A stretch of DNA of 64,000 nt from Tupaia tana (taxonomy: Eukaryota > Chordata > Mammalia > Scandentia > Tupaiidae). The first letter of the stretch is position 1, and the number at the start of each line of letters is the position of its first letter. Location of the stretch: NCBI GenBank assembly GCA_026018925.1, contig JAKSZU010000274.1, forward strand, positions 62,001 to 126,000, written 5' to 3'. The notes beneath the pieces are model-generated. The model had not been told where the DNA came from, did not search any database, and saw nothing but the letters and a program-made list of their open reading frames with translations. Positions 58,320 to 64,000 of this stretch are shown here, piece by piece. The position numbers and the translations under genes were made by a program.

Positions 58320-61300
58320 GTGTCTCTGAGGTCTCTTTCTCTCTCTGGTCATTTCTCCTCAATTTTTTTGTTAATTTTTCCTTTTTACGATTTTTTTAAA
58401 GGTAGAATTTCTTTCTGGCTCTCAGCTCCATCATTTGTTTTGTTAATAAGCTCTTCTGCTCCTTTCGCCCAGGCAGGAGAGTTGAGCCATTCTCTGAGAA
58501 GATTCCACATGGATACTGGGAACTAGATATTTCAGGGCACAGGCGAAATGAAGATTTTCTATTCATAATTCAGCCTCCAGCAAGCAAAGCTAGTGTGGTA
58601 GGGAGCCCCTCCGGCATTCTATCCCTGTCTCTGTGTCTCTGAGGTCTCTGTCTCTCTCTGCTCCTGTCTCCTCATTTTTTTGGTAATTTTTCCTTTATAT
58701 GATTTTTTTAAAGGTAGAATTTCTCTCTGGTTCTCAGCTCAATCTTTTGTTTTGTTAATAAGCCGTTCTGCTCCTTTCTCCCAGGCAGGAGAGTTGAGAT
58801 ATTCTCTGAGAAAGTTCCACATGGATACTGGGAACTAGATATTTCAGGGCACAGGCGAAATGAAGATTTTCTACTCATAATTCAGCCTCCAGCAAGCAAA
58901 GCTATTGTGGTAGGGAGCCTCTCTGGCCTTCTATCCCTTTCTCTGTGTCTCTGAGGTCTCTGTCTCTCTCTGCTCCTGTCTCCTCATTTTTTTGGTAATT
59001 TTTCCTTTTTACGATTTTTTTAAAGATAGAATTTCTCTCTGGCACTGAGCTCCATCTTTTGTTTCGTTAATAAGCCCTTCTGCTCCTTTCTCCCATGCAG
59101 GAGTGTTGAGCCATTCTCTGAGAAGATTCCACATGGATACTGGGAACTAGGTATTTCAGGGCACAGGCGAAATGAAGATTTTCTACTCATAATTCAGCCT
59201 CCAGCAAGCAAAGCTAGTGTGGTAGGGAGCCCCTCTGGACTTCAATCCCTGTCTCCTTGTCCCTGAGTTCTCTGTCTCTCTCTGCTCCTGTCTCCTCATT
59301 TTTTCTGGTAATTTATCCTTTTTACGATTTTTTTAAAGGTAGAATTTCTCTCTGGCTCTCAGCTCCATCTTTTGTTTTGTTAATAAGCCCTTCTGCTCCT
59401 TTCTCCCAGGCAGGAGAGTTGAGCCATTCTCTGAGAAGATTCCACATGGATACTGGGAACAAGATATTTCAGGGCACAGGCGAAATGAAGATTTTCTACT
59501 CATAATTCAGCCTCCAGCAAGCAAAGCTAGTGTGGTAGGGAGCCCCTCTGGCCTTCTATCACTGTCTCTGTGTCTCTGAGGTCTCTGTCTCTCTCTGCTC
59601 CTGTTTCCTCATTTTTTTTGGTAATTTTTCCTTTTTACGATTTTTTTAAAGGTAGAATTTCTCTCTGGCTCTCAGCTCCATCTTTTGTTTTGTTAATAAG
59701 CCCTTCTGCTCCTTTCTCCCAGGCAGGATATTTTAGCTATTCTCTGAGAAGTTTCCAGATGGACACTGGGATCTAGATATTTCAGGACACAGGCGAAATG
59801 AAGATTTTCTACTCATAATTCAGACTCCAGCAAGCAAAGGTAGTGTGGTAGGGAGCCCCTCTGGCCTTCTATCCCTGTCTCTGTGTCTCTGAGGTCTCTG
59901 TCTCTCTCTGCTCCTGTCTCCTCATTTTTTTTGATAATTTTTCCTTTTTACGATTTTTTTAAAGATTGAATTTCTCTCTAGCACTGAGCTCCATCTTTTG
60001 TTTCATTAATAAGCCCTTCTGCTCCTTTCTCCCATGCAGGAGAGTTGAGCCATTCTCTGAGAAGATTCCACATGGATACTGGGAACTAGATATTTCAGGG
60101 CACAGGCGAAATGAAAATTTTCTACTCATAATTCAGCCTCCAGCAAGCAAAGCTAGTGTGGTAGGGAGCCCCTATGGCCTTCTATCCCTGTCTCTGTGTC
60201 TCTGAGGTCTCTGACTCTCTCTGCTCCTGTCTCCTCATTTTTTTTGGTAATTTTTCCTTTTTACGATTTTTTTAAAGGTAGAATTTCTCTCTGGCTCTCA
60301 GCTCCATCTTTTGTTTTGTTAATAAGCCCTTCTGCTCCTTTCTCCCATGCAGGAGAGTAGAGCCATTCTCTGAGAAGATTCCACATGGATACTGGGAACT
60401 AGATATTTCAGGGCACAGGCGAAATGAAGATTTTCTACTCATAATTCAGCCTCCAGCAAGCAAAGCTAGTGTGGTAGGGAGCCCCTCTGGCCTTCTATCC
60501 CTGTCTCTGTGTCTCTGAGGTCTCTGTCTCTCTCTGCTCCTGTCTCCTCATTTTTTTTGTTAATTTTTCCTTTTTACGATTTTTTTAAAGGTAGAATTTC
60601 TTTCTGGCTCTCAGCTCCATCATTTGTTTTGTTAATAAGCTCTTCTGCTCCTTTCTCCCAGGCAGGATAGTTGAGCCATTCTCTGAGAAGATTCCACATG
60701 GTTACTGGGAACTAGATATTTCAGGGCACAGGCGAAATGAAGATTTTCTACTCATAATTCAGCCTCCAGCAAGCAAAGCTAGTGTGGTAGGGAGCCCCTC
60801 TGGCTTTCTATACCTGTCTCTGTGTCTCTGAGGTCTCTGTCTCTCTCTGGTCACTTCTCCTCATTTTTTTTGGTAATTTTTCCTTTTTACGATTTCTTTA
60901 AAGGTAGAATTTCTCTCTGGCTCTCAGCTCCATCTTTTGTTTTGATAATAAGCCCTTCTGCTCCTTTCTCCCAGGCAGGAGAGTTGAGCCATTCTCTGAG
61001 AAGATTCCACATGGATACTGGGAACTAGATATTTCAGGGCACAGGCGAAATGAAGATTTTCTACTCATAATTCAGCCTCCAGCAAGCAAAGCTAGTGTGG
61101 TAGGGAGCCCCTCCGGCATTCTATCCCTGTCTCTGTGTCTCTGAGGTCTCTGTCTCTCTCTGCTCCTGTCTCCTAATTTTTTTGGTAATTTTTCCTTTAT
61201 ATGATTTTTTTAAAGGTAGAATTTCTCTCTGGTTCTCAGCTCCATCTTTTGTTTTGTTAATAAGCCCTTCTGCTCCTTTCTCCCAGGCAGGAGAGTTGAG

Positions 61301-64000
61301 ATATTCTCTGAGAAAGTTCCACATGGATACTGGGAACTAGATATTTCAGGGTACAGGCGAAATGAAGATTTTCTACTCATAATTCAGCCTCCAGCAAGCA
61401 AAGCTAGTGTGGTAGGGAGCCTCTCTGGCCTTCTATCCCTGTCTCTGTGTATCTGAGGTCTCTGTCTCTCTCTGCTCCTGTCTCCTCATTTTTTTGGTAG
61501 TTTTTCCTCTTTACGATTTTTTTAAAGATAGAATTTCTCTCTGGCACTGAGCTCCATCTTTTGTTTCGTTAATAAGCCCTTCTGCTCCTTTCTCCCATGC
61601 AGGAGTGTTGAGCCATTCTCTGAGAAGATTCCACATGGATACTGGGAACTAGATATTTCAGGGCACAGGCGAAATGAAGATTTTCTACTCATAATTCAGC
61701 ATCCAGCAAGCAAAGCTAGTGTGGTAGGGAGCCCCTCTGGCCTTCTATCCATTTCTCTGTGTCTCTGAGGTCTCTTTCTCTCTCTGCTCCTGTCTCCTCA
61801 TTTTTTTTGGTAATTTTTCCTTTTTACGATTTTTTTAAAGGTAGAATTTCTCTCTGACTCTCAGCTCCATCTTTTGTTTTGTTAATAAGGCCTTCTGCTC
61901 CTTTCTCCCAGGCAGGAGAGTTGAGCCATTCTCTGAGAAGATTCCACATGGTTACTGGGAACTAGATATTTCAGGGCACAGGCGAAATGAAGATTTTCTA
62001 CTCATAATTCAGCCTCCAGCAAGCAAAGCTAGTGTGGTAGGGAGCCCCTCTGGCCTTCTATCCCTGTCTCCTTGTCCCTGAGTTCTCTGTCTCTCTTTGC
62101 TCCTTTCTCCTCATTTTTTCTGGTAATTTATCCTTTTTACGATTTTTTTAAAGGTAGAATTTCTCTCTGGCTCTCAGCTCCATCTTTTGTTTTGTTAATA
62201 AGCCCTTCTGCTCCTTTCTCCCAGGCAGGAGAGTTGAGCCATTCTCTGAGAAGATTCCACATGGATACTGGGAACTAGATATTTCAGGGCACAGGCGAAA
62301 TGAAGATTTTCTACTCATAATTCAGCCTCCAGCAAGCAAAGCTAGTGTGGTAGGGAGCCCCTCTGGCCTTCTATCCCTGTCTCTGTGTCTCTGAGGTCTC
62401 TGTCTCTCTCTGCTCCTGTTTCCTCATTTTTTTTGGTAATTTTTCCTTTTTACGATTTTTTTAAAGGTAGAATTTCTCTCTGGCTCTCAGCTCCATCTTT
62501 TGTTTTGTTAATAAGCCCTTCTGCTCCTTTCTCCCAGGCAGGATATTTTAGCTATTCACTGAGAAGTTTCCAGATGGACACTGGGATCTAGATATTTCCG
62601 GGCACAGGCGAAATGAAGATTTTCTACTCATAATTCAGACTCCTGCAAGCAAAGGTAGTTTGGAAGGGAGCCCCTCTGGCCTTCTATCCCTGTCTCTGTG
62701 TCTCTGAGGTCTCTGTCTCTCTCTGCTCCTGTCTCCTCATTTTTTTTGGTAATTTTTCCTTTTTACGATTTTTTTAAAGGTAGAATTTCTTTCTGGCTCT
62801 CAGCTCCATCATTTGTTTTGTTAATAAGCTCTTCTGCTCCTTTCTCCCAGGCAGGAGAGTTGAGCCATTCTCTGAGAAGATTCCACATGGTTACTGGGAA
62901 CTAGATATTTCAGGGCACAGGCGAAATGAAGATTTTCTACTCATAATTCAGCCTCCAGCAAGCAAAGCTAGTGTGGTAGGGAGCCCCTCTGGCCTTCTAT
63001 CACTGTCTCTGTGTCTCTGAGGTCTCTGTCTCTCTCTGCTCCTGTCTCCTCATATTTTTTTGTTAATTTTTCCGTTTTACGATTTTTTTAAAGGTAGAAT
63101 TTCTCTCTGACTCTCAGCTCCATCTTTTGTTTTGATAATAAGCCCTTCTGCTCCTTTCTCCCAGGCAGGAGAGTTGAGCCATTCTCTGAGAAGATTCCAC
63201 ATGGATACTGGGAACTAGATATTTCAGGGCACAGGCGAAATGAAGATTTTCTATTCATAATTCAGCCTCCAGCAAGCAAAGCTAGTGTGGTAGGGAGCCC
63301 CTCCGGCATTCTATCCCTGTCTCTGTGTCTCTGAGGTCTCTGTCTCTCTCTGCTCCTGTCTCCTCATTTTTTTGGTAATTTTTCCGTTATATGATTTTTT
63401 TAAAGGTAGAATTTCTATCTGGTTCTCAGCTCCATCTTTTGTTTTGTTAATAAGCCCTTCTGCTCCTTTCTCCCAGGCAGGAGAGTTGAGATATTCTCTG
63501 AGAAAGTTCCACATGGATACTGGGAACTAGATATTTCAGGGCACAGGCGAAATGAAGATTTTCTACTCATAATTCAGCCTCCAGCAAGCAAAGCTATTGT
63601 GGTAGGGAGCCTCTCTGGCCTTCTATCCCTGTCTCTGTGTCTCTGAGGTCTCTGTCTCTCTCTGCTCCTGTCTCCTCATTTTTTTGGTAATTTTTCCTTT
63701 TTACGATTTTTTTAAAGATAGAATTTCTCTCTGGCACTGAGCTCCATCTTTTGTTTCGTTAATAAGCCCTTCTGCTCCTTTCTCCCATGCAGGAGTCTTG
63801 AGACATTCTCTGAGAAGATTCCACATGGATACTGGGAACTAGATATTTCAGGGCACAGGCGAAATGAAGATTTTCTACTCAAAATTCAGCCTCCAGCAAG
63901 CAAAGCTAGTGTGGTAGTGAGCCCCTCTGGCCTTCTATCCCTGTCTCTGTGTCTCTGAGGTCTCTTTCTCTCTCTGCTCCTGTCTCCTCAATTTTTTTGG
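58320..64000. repeat. Right-end higher-order repeats, 7-9 monomer spacing
   Basis: A set of subtypes recurs: ttctttctggctc with catcatttg and aagctcttctg (58320, 60509, 62698); ctccggcattc before the start with ttatatgatt and gagatattctctgagaaag (58633, 61135, 63325); Q (58945, 61447, 63637); tccttgtccctgagttc with ggtaatttatcc (59257, 62072); Y (59570, 62385). Offsets are 2502, 2190 and 2815 bp. Copies are less regular than the central blocks. No gene or unique DNA is seen, and the array runs off the end of the window. Confidence 0.85.

Larger units (their letters stand above)
1..64000. repeat. Tandem satellite array, ~313-bp monomer, spanning the whole window
   Basis: Every line of the window is a variant of one ~313-bp unit. 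Unit starts can be followed without a break from 225 to 63949 (205 starts, 204 complete units, mean 312.4 bp, range 308-315), all in one orientation. The array continues past both edges of the window. Length differences come mainly from T-run length (catttttttt and gattttttt) and from a few subtype-specific deletions of 1-4 nt. No unique DNA, gene, inverted segment or inserted mobile element interrupts it. Size, uniformity and CpG depletion suggest eukaryotic, probably vertebrate, heterochromatic satellite DNA. I do not recognise it as a named satellite family, and chromosomal location cannot be read from the sequence. Confidence 0.98.

Noticed and set aside
58984..59070. Possible CENP-B box in Q units (ttgtttcgttaataagccc)
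   Set aside because: Only the TTCGTT part fits. The required central A and the CGGG are not present, and the cgggtcc of subtype C lacks the TTCG half.
1..64000. CRISPR array or bacterial repeat locus
   Set aside because: There are no short repeats separated by unique spacers; the whole unit repeats, and CpG depletion is unlike most bacteria.

Overview
The whole window is one uninterrupted satellite DNA array. Anchoring on the short motif that starts each unit (gtgtctctgag or a close variant), I can place 205 starts between position 225 and position 63949. That gives 204 complete head-to-tail units plus partial units at both ends. The mean length is about 312.4 bp (range 308-315), and every unit has the same orientation. 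I found no credible protein-coding gene, tRNA, rRNA, transposon insertion, CRISPR array or unique sequence. The open frames of 60-120 codons are the same low-complexity reading of the repeat seen over and over, mostly opening on GTG and closed by the recurrent tag in gggaactag.

The organism cannot be named from sequence alone. A 64 kb array of monomers this long and this similar points to eukaryotic heterochromatin (centromeric, pericentromeric, subtelomeric or an interstitial block). In a representative unit (32413-32725) I counted A 61, C 78, G 60, T 114, so GC is 44% and pyrimidine is 61% on this strand. That unit has only two CpG sites (observed/expected about 0.13), which fits a CpG-methylated genome such as a vertebrate. 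Mammal is plausible but unproven.

Layout. From 1 to about 9.9 kb lies an older-looking, mixed set of subtypes with short-period local amplifications: a 311-bp triplet, a 626-bp dimer repeated twice, and a 0.94-kb trimer repeated twice. From about 9.9 to 57 kb lies a mosaic of named subtypes (my letters) in which the order I-J-C-D-E-F-G recurs. This part has been copied in long blocks with different offsets: 6.56, 4.99, 6.55, 9.37, 8.43, 9.68 and 14.67 kb. From about 57 to 64 kb a third subtype community repeats with 7-9-unit spacing (2.2-2.8 kb). There is no single fixed higher-order period. The array looks like the product of many unequal exchanges with different offsets.

Within each unit the order is: C/T tract, T-rich segment with acgat, a GT...AG mini-intron-like segment of 71 or 75 nt, a GAAnnTTC dyad, then a very conserved stretch of about 130 bp. 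The splice-like segment and the heat-shock-element-like dyad are the two most interesting internal features. Both are hypotheses from motif reading, not demonstrated functions. Subtype letters: C has cgggtcc (C' has gtgtctctgagg plus cgggtcc); D has gtgtctttgagg and is 309 bp; E has tctggggtctc plus ttttaatttta; F has ctatgtctctg after ctga; G has ctcatgtctc plus gtttacac; H has ctctgactctc; I ends in gccaccagcaag; J has tttctgctactgtctactc; K has ctgagtctctgagg; L has ctctggtcctttctcct; N has cactctctgttcc; P has cctattttcg; Q has cactgagctcc; Y has ggatattttagctatt.
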